Program-made: the position numbers and the translations under genes | Assembly: GCA_030248215.1 (NCBI GenBank) | Contig: JASANG010001116.1 | Coordinates: 34,414-98,413 of the forward strand | Origin: Enoplolaimus lenunculus | Taxonomy: Eukaryota > Nematoda > Enoplea > Enoplida > Thoracostomopsidae | DNA: 64,000 bases | Reading direction: 5' to 3' | Notes under the pieces: model-generated | Database searches by the model: none | Told to the model about the DNA's origin: nothing | Seen by the model: the letters and a program-made list of their open reading frames with translations, nothing else | Part shown: positions 35,160 to 47,107 of the stretch, in pieces | Position numbering within the stretch: position 1 is the first letter of the stretch | Layout: the number at the start of each line of letters is the position of its first letter

Positions 35160-36238
35160 CAAAAAATATAATTGGGACAGCGGGACGGTTGGGACAGATG
35201 AGACAGTTGGACAGATGGGACAGTTGGGACAGCTAGGATAGATGAGATAGCGGGACAGATGGGACAGTTGGAACAGATGGGACAGTTTGGATAGATGGGA
35301 CAGATGGGACAGCTGGGGCACATGGGACAGTTGGGACAGATGGAACAGTTGTGACACTTGACACAGATGGGACAGTTGGGACAGATGGGACAGTTGGGAC
35401 AAACGGGACAAATGGGACAGTTGCGATAGTTGGGACAGATGGGACAGATGGGACAGTTGGGACAGATGGCACAGTCGAGACAAATGGGACAGTTGGGACA
35501 GTTTGGATAGATGGGACAGATGGGACAGCTGGGGCACATGGGACTGTTGGGACAGATGGAACAGTTGTGACACAAGGCACAGCTGGGACAGTTGAGTAGT
35601 TGGGACACTTGACACAGATGGGACAGTTGGGACAGATGGGACAGTTGGGACAAACGGGACAAATGGGACAGTTGCGATAGTTGGGACAGATGGGACAGAT
35701 GGGACAGTTGGGACAGATGGGACAGTCGAGACAAATGGGACAGTTGGGACAGTTTGGATAGATGGGACAGATGGGACAGCTGGGGCACATGGGACAGTTG
35801 GGACAGATGGAACAGTTGTGGCACAAGGCACAGCTGGGACAGTTGAGTAGTTGGGACACTTGACACAGATGGGACAGTTGGGACAGATGGGACAGATGGG
35901 ACCGATGGGACAGTTGGGACAGTTGGGGCAGATGGGACACTTGGGACACTTTGACAGATGGGACAGTTGGGACAGATGGGACAGTTGGGACTACGGGACA
36001 GATAGGACAGTTGGGACAGCTAGGACAGTTGGGACCGATGAGACAGTTGTGACAGATGGGACAGTTGGGACAGATGGAACAGTTGGGACAGATGGGACAG
36101 ATGGGACAGTTAGGACAGATGGGACAGTTGGGACAGTTGGGACATTTGGGACAGTTTGAACAGTTGGGACAGTTGGGACAGATGGGACAGTTGGGACAGA
36201 TGGGACAGATGGGACGTTCGGGACAAATGGGACAGTTG
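35160..36238. repeat. 9-bp minisatellite (GGGACAGTT / GGGACAGAT) with ~250-bp higher-order period
   Basis: About 120 units of TGGGACAGT or TGGGACAGA fill 1.1 kb. A marker unit (GACACTTGACACAGATGGG) recurs near 35350, 35605 and 35855, so blocks of about 250 bp were themselves duplicated. Since the unit has no stop in most frames, long frames arise on both strands. Minus-strand frames read (CPxCP)n, (VPTVPS)n or (SQLSHL)n; plus-strand frames read (GTDGTV)n. I see no evidence that any is a gene. Confidence 0.93.
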
Positions 36239-36276
36239 ATATATACATATATATTATATATATTATATATCTTACG
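36239..36276. repeat. AT simple repeat bordering the minisatellite
   Basis: ATATATACATATATATTATA-type sequence directly follows the last minisatellite unit. Confidence 0.85.
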
Positions 36277-36723
36277 TAAATATATCTGCATGTGCATATG
36301 TAAACAGGAGCGCATAAAAGTGTGCACTTTGGGTATTTCTGTCCCGGGGAATTGGGACGACCTTTGTAGCAACATGGGCCCAGATCACAATCGGTACTCA
36401 AGACTCCAAATAATGGAAATCATACAGTCGGACTCAATTCGTTAACAATTTTAATATCAAACATCGGCGCACAACTGGGATTTTGGATGGGCATGTTGGT
36501 GATACCATTTAAGTCAAAGCATTTGCCGTGTGCGCCTGTTACAATCACAGATCGGAAAACAATGACCAAGAAATTGCGAAATTTGCCTAACAGGAATTTC
36601 AATTATTTTACAATTAAAAACATGTGCGGTAATATGAAGAACCTAATAAGAGGGTGCTCAATTTTTTGGGTCTCTTCGTAGCAAATAAAAAAATCTGACG
36701 GCTAAAAGGTTGCCGTGCTCTCA

Positions 36724-37256
36724 TTATGGGTCATACACGTTATACTGTCTACGCTACTGTAAAAAATTGTCCCCACGTACGAGCCCCTAAGTATGTAATT
36801 TTATTGTTTCCAAATTACATGTCCAGATGTCACTCATGTCCTGTGTAGACCCTGCTGACAACTCGCACTCTCTCTAAACGACCTATGCTTGGTCACGTTG
36901 CCGTCCATACCCATGCTTAATTGTCAATACGTGATTTAAAAAACAACTGTTTGGTCCAGAGTCTGTCAGAAGGGACTCAGCATATTTCATAACACAAAGT
37001 TTGCCGGAAGGAACTTTGCTTTGCAATTATACAGGGTCTGTTCGAAGGAACTCTTATTGTCAGACACTGTGCCCAGACAGTGTCTACAATGTCTTTAGTC
37101 CCTCGAAGGACCTGCTTTCAAAACTCACTATCTAGTTACACCTTCTGTGAAGTCCTTATAGCTTAAGGACATTGTCGTTTTGTCTCCCGCCCTTAAAACC
37201 AGGTGTGTGGACAAATTTTTACAGTAGTGTAGACAGTATTACGTGGATGACCCATT
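36724..37256. mobile_element. MITE with TATGGGTCATACACGTTATA termini
   Basis: Inverted arms of about 48 bp: TATGGGTCATACACGTTATA at the left and ATTACGTGGATGACCCATTA at the right, then CTGTAAAAAATTGTCC paired with GGACAAATTTTTACAG. It is a longer relative of 34351-34745. The interior has several GAAGGAACT-type words. Confidence 0.8.
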
Positions 37257-38800
37257 AATAGGCTAAACATAAACCCAAGTATACCCAGAAAATACACGAG
37301 AACTTATGTTCCCGTATTAATACATTATTTCACAATAAAAGTCTGTCAAATTAGTCTCTGACACCGTTAAAAGCTTTGTCTAATCTCTATTCAAAACTGT
37401 GGTTTCGACAACAGTTCGGATAGATGTCCAGAGTTCTATTTTCTGCTGGAACAGGCAGACAGCTCATCTGGTCTGTAGGCAAGCAAAATTCTTGCGGAAA
37501 ACTTCTGACTTAAGCAGAAATGCAATAGTTTAGCAAACCATCTACATTATTTAAAAATCTGAGTTACGTCATTGCTTTGGTTTACGAGCCACTGAACCGT
37601 GTGATGCTAAGTACTAATTTAATACAAATAACCTATCTATTATTAATTAGAACGCAAGATATTACATTCAATTGTGCAGTTGTTAATTGCAAATGAGCTG
37701 ACGCTAGGTTTTGTAATATGTTAGAAATCATACTGGCAAATTTGGTAACCGTTAGGTAGGTTTAAATGGATAGCTAGTACATGCATATTTTCCACGTTAA
37801 AGCTACGTAGAAACTTTAGAATCAGGTAGAAAAAACAACGGTTATAGATTGCTAACTTATAAATTATGCTTGGCGAAACGTAGTTGGAGGCAAGTTACGC
37901 ATACTTTAGCGTTGCGTTACACTTTGCATCATAGTCAAGTTAAACTTTACTTTCTTAAACGCGTTCAGGTGCAGATTCGATTGCGACGTTGCTCACACTG
38001 CACTGTCAGAAAATTTTTGATGGAAAAGCTGCATAATGTCTACCAGTCATATTGTTACCTTTATGCTACTACAAATATTCAGCTGTGCTCGCAGAAAATT
38101 AGGATGTCTTGGTTTTGGGGAAAAATCATGGAACATGATTTTTGTAAAAATGTTGATATATTCGTGCTCAGGTCGAAAAATATATAATTTAACTATATTC
38201 CGAGGATTCTTTCGTTTTTGAATTTTTCTAATGGGGGTCGCTGGTTCTATTTTGAAATGATAGTTTTTTGAGATAATGAATTTCAGGAGCGATCGAATAT
38301 TTTGCCCAAGTTTCAAAATTCTTGTTTGTTTGATTTTAATTACGTACTTAATATCAAAACAGAACTGGTTTCTGTTTATATATTTATCGTGTTTTAATGA
38401 GCAAACTTTTTTGCCTATATATGTAAAGCTGAAGGTTGGAACATGGAAAATATTCGCAACTAGTTACTAATTCCGTTCGGCTAGTAGTAAAATTGACTTG
38501 AAACGACCACTTAGTTAAAAAGTGTAATCAGATATTGCCTAATATTTGGCATTCGGCTCTTGACTGCCAGATTCGAACCTTTTGTCAAATCCGAATTTGA
38601 AATTTTGTTGCCACCGTGTTACCAATATAAAAATTTTAGCAAGAATCATGTTCTTCCATTTATCCCTAAACCGAAAGTTTCGAAACATCCTAAAACCAGT
38701 ACCCATCATATGGCTGCCAATCGAATAATCATAACCATTGCATGCGAAATAACACATTTTATCTTATTCTGGAAATAAGGTTATATATTGGTTACAAATA
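37257..38800. other. Intergenic upstream of nucleobindin
   Basis: No exon was recognised. An imperfect inverted repeat pairs about 38085-38140 with 38630-38700 (AATCATGGAACATGATTTTT against AAGAATCATGTTCTTCCATT), probably another worn MITE. The nucleobindin promoter should lie near the right end, but no clear TATA box or acceptor was chosen. Confidence 0.5.
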
Positions 38801-41800
38801 ATGGCCCCTCAATATGTACGTTATGTTCTATTGGCACTGTCAGTTGTTTGCTCTTTTGCGCCACCAGTAGTGGAGAAAGAAAAGAAGAACGAGGAACAGG
38901 CGCAAGCACAGGCTTCGGGACAAAATCAGGTCGACAATGATGTGAGTGGGTTCTCTTGTTTGTCTATAGTTGGTTTGGTAATTGTAGTGTAGTTCCTTGC
39001 TTTGTGTGCGTAAACTGAAGGTGAACTAGTACACGCGTGAAAGCAGAATTTGCTTGCCTATCTGATTATATTTAAAAACTGGAAACCATTTATTTGATTT
39101 ATACATCACATATGCATCGAGTGGACAATATTTCCTACACATCGCAATGTAATGTGAATAAGTGGTATATAATGAATGGATTAGAGAATTTTACTGGACA
39201 TTTTCTTTTTTTTATTGGCATTATATGTATCTCCGTGTTGGTACGCTTTTTTTAGATTCTTTCACTGGAATATCAACGATATCTTCAAGAGGTTGTAAGC
39301 GTTTTGGAGTCAGATCCAGCGGTTCGGAAACGACTTGAAAATTTAACAACGGATGATATAAAAGTAATACATAAGGAAAATATATAAAAAGGTTTAAACT
39401 TTATCAACATGATGATAATCTCTTGGAATGCAAACAAGTTGACGATAAACCTCTTTATTTGTGAGGTTATACATTTTTTCATTTGTTTGGCTTGCATTTC
39501 CAGTATATGATTAGGTGTTACATCGGCGATCAAATATGTTCTTCCAAAAGGTTAACAAACACAATTGAAATAGAGTTCAGCTTGATAAACATATTTTATT
39601 TTTTTCGATCTCTTTATGCTTGATTTTTTAAAAATTTCTGCTTTCGTTTATAATTTTTATATATAAAGGTAACAGTGCAACCGGAAAAGAATTATGTCTT
39701 AACGTTTCAATTCACAGGAAGGCCGGGCTGCAGAAGAGCTTGCGTTTGCCGGCGATCACGTCAGAACGCAGTTGAACGAAATGAAACGGCGTGAAATTCA
39801 ACGGCTACGGACAGAAATTCAAGCTTTGGTTGAAGCTGGCCAGCACCAGAAAGTAAAAATTCCAGAACACTTAGATTCATCAAATATGGATACTTTTGAA
39901 AAAGAAGATTTAAAGAAGTTAATCATAAAGGTACATTTGTGTCTATTCGTTCATTTGTAATTTTCGGTGCAGTGCAGTAGTGTATATAGTATTTAGCAAC
40001 TTTAAACGAGCAAGTAGTAATAAACGTGGAAAATGCTGTCAGAGGTCTAGTTCAAACTGTCTTTGATACTCAACCAAAATTCAAATATTAATGGATATAC
40101 ATCAGAGTACAACCGGAGGTCTGCCTCCGGCTCCGGCAGAAAATCAGCCTCCGACTCCGGTAGAATTTTTGCCGGAGGTTCCGACAATTTCGGTAGTAAA
40201 ATTCTGCATAATTTTGCAACATTTATCTGTTTAGCGCGTTTCGAATTGCCTTTATCACAATTTTCAGGAAATAATTCCCGAAATTTCGCAAAAAATTAGC
40301 GTAAACCCAAACAGCGGAACAACATGTTGCAGATATTGGCTAAAATTAACTAATTAACCATCATTTTACTACCTAATTTCGCCTCAACTCCGGCTCCGGC
40401 AAGTTTCGTTGATCTCCGGCTCCGCTATTTTTCACCTCCGGTTGCACCCTGATATACATTATCCGTGAAATTTTTTTGTGTATTTTTTCTACATGATATA
40501 AGTGCAGGTATTGGCTGAGCATGTATTTTGTCCTAATACGCTGGTCTGTCGTGTCTTACAGTGTTACGTATGTGTTTTTTAATTTTACTAAGCTTGTGAT
40601 ATTGCAGCATAGGTGAAGCATTCGGTATGTGATTGGCAAAAATCCACTTTTGTTTGAGAAACTTGTTATGTTTTCAGACTCATAAAGATCTTGAAGCAAT
40701 CGACGTGAAAAGACGTGAACAGTTTAAAAAACATGAAATGGAAAAAGAAATTAAATATCGTGAAAAAGTTGGCGAAGCCAAAACGCGAGAAGAATGGGAG
40801 GCTGAAGTTAAAAAGCACGAAGAAGTAAACAAACAACTGAAAGATCACGAGAAAGTTAACCATCCGGTTAGTTTATTGCATCCATTCACGTGTTGGCAGT
40901 TATCACTGACAGGGATGGGCAGTTTCAATTAAAATCCGAGACCGGGACCGGCTATGAAGTCTCCACCTCGGTGAATTTTTGGTCGTCGCCAAAAAAGTAA
41001 AATTTTTAAAATAAATTATTAATTATGCTTATTTGCAGTTTTTGTGTTTTTCGTAGTTTTTTTATGTTTTCAGAATATCTGCTGATAATAATTGCGTAAC
41101 TATAAAAATTCATGGATTCACAGCGAAATTTTATTCATCAGGCATCACTTACTTCATCAAATTGTATAACTTCTACTTTTTACAGGTATACCAACCATTA
41201 CCAAATTCTGGTATTTCGGTCTCAGTTCCAAACCACCAAGACTCAAAAATCGAGACTGAGACCGAGACCTGCAAAATACCGAGACTTCCGAGACCGAGGC
41301 TACCATCCCTGCTCGGTAACCTGTGGATTATGCTTGACCGTCACAGCAAGGCCACTTATTACATTTAATTGTTTCAGGGAAGCAAGGCGCAACTTGAAGA
41401 AGTCTGGGAAAAAGCTGACCAAATGCCAAAAGAAACTTTTGATATGCGAACATTCTTCAATACTCATGATATCGACTCAAACGGGTATTTAGATGAAGCA
41501 GAAATTGAAGCGTTATTTCAACAAGAGCTTGATAAAGTGTACGATCCTAAAGAGGAAGGGTATGATCCACAAGAACGGTAAGCAGCGCTTTGGCGGAATT
41601 TTGTTATATCAAGGTGAATTTAAACACGAGTAGGTATTTCTTTGGTTTGTGTTAAAAAGTGGGCGAAAATTTTTGGGCTGTTTTGGTTTTAATTAGGATG
41701 CTTGGTTATTTAGATGGCTGAATGAATTAGGTTCGCATGCTAGACGTCTGAAAATTTGAAATTATATATTTTCTTTTATTCATTGTCTGTGCTCAGTCTC

Positions 41801-42882
41801 CTAAATGGAAAGCTGGTGTTTGTTTCAGCGAGGAAGAAGAAGCTCGAATGCGTGAACATGTAGTCAACGAAATGGACAAAAACAAAGATGGCTTGATTAG
41901 CTTTGAAGAATTTATGGGTAAGTACCGAGTCAGTCCACGGACGAAAAGCCGCCACACTTGTAAGGTCATGTGTGCCCCCTGTCTAGGCGAAAAATATATC
42001 GACACCAATATGAATTAAAAAAATTTTATGCTTGTCCGAAAGCCTCTGTGTAGGACGACAGAAATAGTTAACATTTTTGTTTTGTCGTCAGAAATTGGGC
42101 CGCTAGGCTCAAACGTAGTCTACCATTTATGCGTGGTTGCTGTTCTTGTTTTTCAACAAAACATTTGTCTATACTAGCAGAAATTCCGCGAGTTTAAAAA
42201 TAGAAGATGATAGTTTGCAGGAGAAATGGGTACATAATGATGGCTGAAACTTTGTTAACCGCTGCTACATGTTTACCATGGTTTTTAAAAATTTGTACTA
42301 AGTATTGAGCCAATAATAGATTTTTGGAGAAAATACATAACATTAATTGATTTTTTGAGACCTTTAATTTTAATTTTTAGAGAATACATATACATTTTAT
42401 ATTTTGACAAAATATATTTGATTAATTGAGAAAATACGTCTGATTTCTTTGAGAAATGCAACTGCAGCTAGTATGTGCTAGGCGTTTATTGTATTACAGG
42501 TGAAGAGGGCGATCCTGATTTTGATAAAAACGAAGCGTGGGACACGCTGGAAGATAGTGATGATGCTGTATTTACAGAAGATGAACTCAAAGCGTACGAG
42601 GCTGAGTATGATCGTTTGCATGGGAAACCAGTGACGTATATGCCTCCAGTAGACGCTGCTCATCCCCCCTCGTTCACCTCATCAGCTCCGCCTGGCAGAC
42701 CAGCTGATGTTGCACCACCTGCAGGAGGGGCTGGTTACCCTCCAGGATATTATCAACAGCAACAACAAATAGACACAAATCAAATTCATCCTGGTGGTGC
42801 TCAAGCTCATCCTCAACAACAGTATCAACAAGAGCAACAACAACAACAACAACAACAACAACAAAATAATATAGGAATGTAA
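38801..42882 (+). CDS. nucb: Nucleobindin, 7 exons, 440 aa
   Basis: Exons: 38801-38941, 39256-39363, 39718-39930, 40678-40866, 41378-41577, 41829-41917, 42500-42882; all phases agree. Nucleobindins are secreted or Golgi-lumen Ca2+-binding proteins. Residues 1-20 form a signal peptide (VLLALSVVCSFA). Next comes the conserved helix (EYQRYLQEVVSVLESDP), the basic region (HVRTQLNEMKRREIQRLR) and a charged coiled coil (EKEIKYREKVGEAKTREEW). Two EF-hands follow: FFNTHDIDSNGYLDEAEIEA with loop DIDSNGYLDEAE, and NEMDKNKDGLISFEEFM with loop DKNKDGLISFEE. Both loops keep the Asp/Asn/Gly/Glu ligands. After the acidic FTEDELKAYEAEY the tail differs from vertebrate nucleobindins: a Pro-rich stretch leads into poly-Gln ending QQNNIGM, instead of a leucine-zipper helix. 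Introns 3 and 4 carry hAT-like MITEs. Confidence 0.95.
40103..40451. mobile_element. hAT-like MITE, CCTCCGGCTCCGG subfamily, in nucleobindin intron 3
   Basis: It starts CAGAGTACAACCGGAGG and ends ACCTCCGGTTGCACCCTG. A perfect 8-bp target duplication ATATACAT flanks it (40095-40102, 40452-40459), which is the hAT signature. Subterminal CCTCCGGCTCCGGCAG repeats are present. Confidence 0.9.
40910..41311. mobile_element. MITE with CAGGGATGGG termini and GAGACCGAGACC repeats, in nucleobindin intron 4
   Basis: The ends CAGGGATGGGCAG and GGCTACCATCCCTG are inverted and the subterminal regions repeat CCGAGACCG or CGAGACTG. No clear target duplication was seen. It resembles the CAGGGTGCAACCGG elements in design but has its own terminus. 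Confidence 0.7.
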
Positions 42883-43025
42883 ACATTTTAGGCAGTCTTA
42901 CTTAAAGCTAAAATCAACAGAAGTAGCGACAGCGAAAAACAACTACGTGATCAAGGTGTGACCGGATACTAAATATTGCATTTTAGTCATAAGTTACGCT
43001 TGAAAGTTGTGTTATACTTTTCAGC

Positions 43026-43031
43026 AATAAA
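43026..43031 (+). terminator. Candidate poly(A) signal of nucleobindin
   Basis: AATAAA lies about 145 bases after the nucleobindin stop codon. Confidence 0.5.
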
Positions 43032-43748
43032 TATTCCACGATATCCGGCTGCATCTTGAATGTGTGGTGAAAAGTAAAGTGATAGTTTAACCGGTCCTGT
43101 TTAGTTTCAACGACAATGTAATTGTGCGGTGTTCTGATTTGGTTGTTCAATGTATAATATGTCGTTTTCTGATTGGTTATCTGTTGTGGTACGGTTTGTG
43201 TGCTGCACATATGTACAGTTGGTATTTCGGCTGGGTGGTTTTTTGTGATATTGATTAAGCGGAGTTGTTTACTGTCGCATGAAATCAGCACTCAATAGTA
43301 GCTTGTTTGGGCCGGATTTGCGCAATGTGCGCCAATTTTCGTTTCACAGAACAATCACGATTCTGTTCTAAGAAACTATTGTAACAAGGTAATGCTGGAA
43401 CGTTGCCCAAAATACGTATGTTGGTCATGGCAGGTTTAATATTAAATTAGTAAATCATTTTTTATATTGTAAAAGGCTTTGGAGATATAAGTGGTTCAAT
43501 CATTTTGATAATATGCCAAATTCTTACTGTTTTTATTTATGTTGAGCATAACATTGTGTACATCAGCGTTGATATTGGTGCTTTTGTTTATAACATTTAA
43601 TGTTACATTTATTTTAATTGCTGTTATTTATAGTTTTTAGCACGTGCAGTTGTATGTCCCAGCACTACCTTGCTTATGGGAAGTACAGAGTGTTGTCGGA
43701 AATATACGATCTGCACGACCGCTGTTCGGAGTTTGGCCCAAAGTTAAT

Positions 43749-43819
43749 GACCACGTCGGGAATCGAAGTCCGTTCTTCTAGCACTCGCGTTAAGTATGCT
43801 ACCACTACACCATGTGGTC
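43749..43819 (-). pseudogene. tRNA-like relic
   Basis: On the minus strand a 71-base unit starts GACCACA and ends CGTGGTC, giving a 6-of-7 acceptor-like stem. It has a D-arm-like TGGTGTAGTGGTAGCA and a T-arm-like CTTCGATTCCCG. The T stem is out of register and the anticodon loop lacks the usual U33, so it is a tRNA relic or SINE head rather than a working tRNA. Confidence 0.4.
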
Positions 43820-43893
43820 GATTGCAACAACTTAATATTCCGGCATACGCGCAGATGTTTGGCAATCATTTTTTACATACATTTACCGTGCAC

Positions 43894-44260
43894 CAGGGTT
43901 CCAACATGAACTAAATGCTGTCGGAACAGGAACAGGAACCGTAATTTGAAATAGTTTTCATTACCGAATTACTGTTTGACTTTTTAGAAAAATTGGCCAA
44001 AAAATGGCTCAAGCAAATTTTCAGTTATTTCATCATTAAGTTTTTCGAAAACACGTCAGGAACAAATTAGTAACAAAATTAAACACTAATTTTGACAAAA
44101 CATTTTTTAAAGACGAAATTTCCAATATTTAAATGATTACGAACAATTTGTTACAAAAGCGTAAAAATTCCGGTCCCTGCATCTTTGAATGCAGGAGCAG
44201 GAACAGGAATTCAATTTTTGCAGGAATTCCGGACGGAACAGTAATTCCGGTTGAACCCTG
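43894..44260. mobile_element. hAT-like MITE, GGTTCCTG subfamily
   Basis: It starts CAGGGTTCCAACATG and ends ATTCCGGTTGAACCCTG, with a perfect 8-bp target duplication CCGTGCAC (43886-43893, 44261-44268). Confidence 0.9.
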
Positions 44261-45221
44261 CCGTGCACATATACCAGCAAGTGTGAATCGAACTTTAGTT
44301 GTATTTGTGTTAAAACATACGGTCCATGTTAATTGTTGAGGACGCTAGCTAAGCCTATGAATAGCGACGAATGTAAGCGTATTCTTAAAGCGTAAGTCCC
44401 GCGGTCTCTAAGTCCCTCAGTCTCTGTCTGCCAGTGTTTTGGTTCATGTAATTAACATAGGTCAACGATACGATGTGTCATGCTTCTTACCTGCCAATGA
44501 ATACTCGTGTAATTGTTTTGACGTTCAAATTCGATACATTTCCGTCTGTATAAAATTTTGTTTTGTGATTTAGTGTATACGTATGTCGTAGGCCAATTTG
44601 CTATTTAATTGAATACTCAATTGATCAGTTAAAAGTATTTTAGCTGTTTTATAGATTTTTTAAAATTTATGCCGTTTTATGAACTTTGTATTGCGAAATT
44701 TAAGACGCGACTGTGTATTCTACGTACATATTGCGCAAAAAAAGTTATTTTAAAATTTTGCTGTGTATACTTAAATAGTTATACATCCGTTATGTGAAGA
44801 AGTCGTTCATTTGAGACAATTGTCAGTGCCGGAGCAGGCTGAGGTGGGGGGCATCCCAAAATTTCGGGTGGGGGCCCCTTGCGATGATTGAAATATTTTT
44901 CAATTTTTTGTTTAAAATCTTAGGGTGGGGGGCCACTCTTAGGGATCGGAGTCCGTCGTAGGGGTGAGGCGCCCCAAATGGGGGTATAGGGAGGCTGGTC
45001 CGGTCCTGATAAGTCTTTTGAAACTGAAGTGTCGCTGTCAATGATGTGAAAAAAAGTTCACTAAGCGTTTTAAGTATTGTTTTAAACCGTGTTTTAGTTT
45101 TTTGAAAAACGTATAATGGTGAGAAATTTTGCGTAGGAGACTGGATGCATCGAAGGGGCATAAAAAGTTACATACAAAGACTAAAAATATCAGAGGTTAA
45201 AGTGAATAGTTATGAAAGTAT

Positions 45222-45580
45222 GTGCAATCGGAATTCAGATTCCGATTAGAATTCCGATTCTAAACGGCTACATTTAATTTTAGGCTTACATTTTGTGATA
45301 TGTTGTATAAATATTCTGCGTCGTTTATCCGTTAAATTGTTCTAGATAAGTTAACTTAGCAATAATTGATTGTAATTTAGCTTTACAGAGCCCAAAAATA
45401 ATTGCCAATTTGTTTATACGACGTTTTTGAGAATTGTTGAAAGCCAACAGATACCATAAATCAGTATTATACTTGTTATATAATACAAATTATCCGTATA
45501 GTCCCAAAATTTGTGGGTCCGATTCCGATATAAATTTGCTGTTCTGATTCCGGCATAATCCAGTTCCGCTTTGCACCCTG
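45222..45580. mobile_element. hAT-like MITE, GGAATTCCGATT subfamily
   Basis: The left end is worn (GTGCAATCGGAATTCAGATT) and the right end is CAGTTCCGCTTTGCACCCTG. The interior matches 50159-50513 (GTTGTATAAATATTCTG, AGACGTTTTTGAGAATTGTTG-like blocks). Confidence 0.7.
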
Positions 45581-46017
45581 GTATCAAAATAGAAAAATTT
45601 TGAGAACATGTTTTTAAGAAAAATAGTCTGTATTGGAGACTAAATGCTTGCAGAAAAACAAAAGTGTTTTGATATGGCGATTTGAAACATTAAAACAGTT
45701 TCAGTGACCCATGTTACTTTTAGGGCTGTCCCGGTTTTTGGTGGGTCTGTAAAACAGTAGGCTTAGATTCCAGAATATATGTTTTCGCTTAAGTAGGCTT
45801 AGGAATACACCTTTGCAAAGCTTTAAAGCTTTATATTAGGAACGCGCTTAATCTACTGTTACGGCGCTAAATAGTAACATTGTCGGTTTCAGTTATGGTT
45901 ACGCGATATTTTATTGACTGGCATCGTAAGCAAAATGTCGCAAAACGCCACTGCAAAATTTATAACGAATTTAATTTTCGCTGCTTCCGAAAAACTGATT
46001 ATTTCAAGCAACGGTAG

Positions 46018-46158
46018 TTACAGGCCCGTAGCCAGCTCACCATGCTAGAGGGCTAAAATTTTTTCGGGATGGGCATTCAAGGGTTTTCAATGACTTGCAA
46101 GCGCAAAGTTCAAAATTTTCTACAGGGGGCTGATCACCCCTTGGCTACGGGGCCGGGT
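46018..46158. repeat. GGCCCGTAGCC-type dispersed repeat
   Basis: It runs from CAGGCCCGTAGCCAGC to CTTGGCTACGGGGCC with AAGGGTTTTCAATGACTTGC inside. Confidence 0.65.
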
Positions 46159-46332
46159 AGCTATTAACGACTTGTATTTTTTCCTTTTTATAAATCAAAC
46201 CTGTGTGCTCATATGAACACAACATTGTAGTTATTCAATAAACGTTTATGCTCTGCCTTCACCAACTGAGCGATTAATTTTTGAAAAGTTATAAAATATG
46301 CGTTTCCGTACCATTTGTGTTGACGAATTTTC

Positions 46333-46611
46333 CAGGGTACAACCGGACGTGTGCCTCCGGCTCCGGCAGAAAATCACCTCTGGCTCAGGCTCCAGTAGAA
46401 TTTTGCTGGAGGTTTCGGCAATTCAGTAGTATAATTTTGCAAAACTTATCTGTTTAGCGCGTTTCGTTTTACTTTTGTTACAATTTTCAGGAAAATTTCC
46501 GAAATTGCGTAGAAAATTAGCGTAAAACCAAGCAACATTACGCCATCATTTTTACTACCTAATTTCGCCTCGCCTCCGGCTCCGGTATTTTTCACCTCCG
46601 GTTGCACCCAG
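46333..46611. mobile_element. hAT-like MITE, CCTCCGGCTCCGG subfamily
   Basis: It starts CAGGGTACAACCGGACG and ends CACCTCCGGTTGCACCCAG, flanked by the 8-bp target duplication GAATTTTC (46325-46332, 46612-46619). Confidence 0.9.
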
Positions 46612-46924
46612 GAATTTTCCAGTTGACATGAAACGCTCCGGTTACGGAACTAACCGTGGTTGTTTTTAGATTGATATCTAGTCAATGAAAAATAAATATC
46701 AGAAATATGCAGGGTGGAATAAGCACGCCGACCGTAAGAAAAGGTACTGACTAAAACGTCATATTTCCGCAGCTCATTTTCACTCCGTTTTCGGTGTCAC
46801 AGCCCAGATTTACCATCAGCGCAATTTTCTCCCTATGATACCTATAATCGTTCCAATACCAAATTCTCCCCAGAAATCTGGAGCTGTGACACCAGTGGAA
46901 CATAAAATGTTTTAAAGAAACACG

Positions 46925-47107
46925 TCCAATGTAAAGAACAAGGGCGGAACAGTATTATAAGCATATTCCTAAGCATAAGCCTAAACCTAAACGTAAGAAT
47001 GAGCATAAGCCTAATTCTAATACCAAGCAAAAAATAGTCCAGAGCTTAAAGCTTACTCTGTTCTAGTGCCACAGAACAACTCTCCGCCCCTATTCTTTAC
47101 ATGGGCC
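46925..47107. mobile_element. TTAGGC-type hAT-like MITE (CCTAAGC orientation)
   Basis: It runs from CCAATGTAAAGAACAAGGGC to ATTCTTTACATGGGCC, with degenerate AAGCCTAA units inside. Flanks AGAAACACG and AGAAACTCG suggest an 8-bp target duplication with one change. Confidence 0.75.

Noticed and set aside
35233-36375. Long Cys-Pro-rich frame (380 codons) on the minus strand
   Set aside because: It is a by-product of the 9-bp minisatellite; competing frames on both strands are equally open and nothing around it looks like a promoter or exon.
42674-42886. Val/Leu-rich frames opposite the nucleobindin and Gln-rich exons
   Set aside because: They are antisense readings of CAA repeats.
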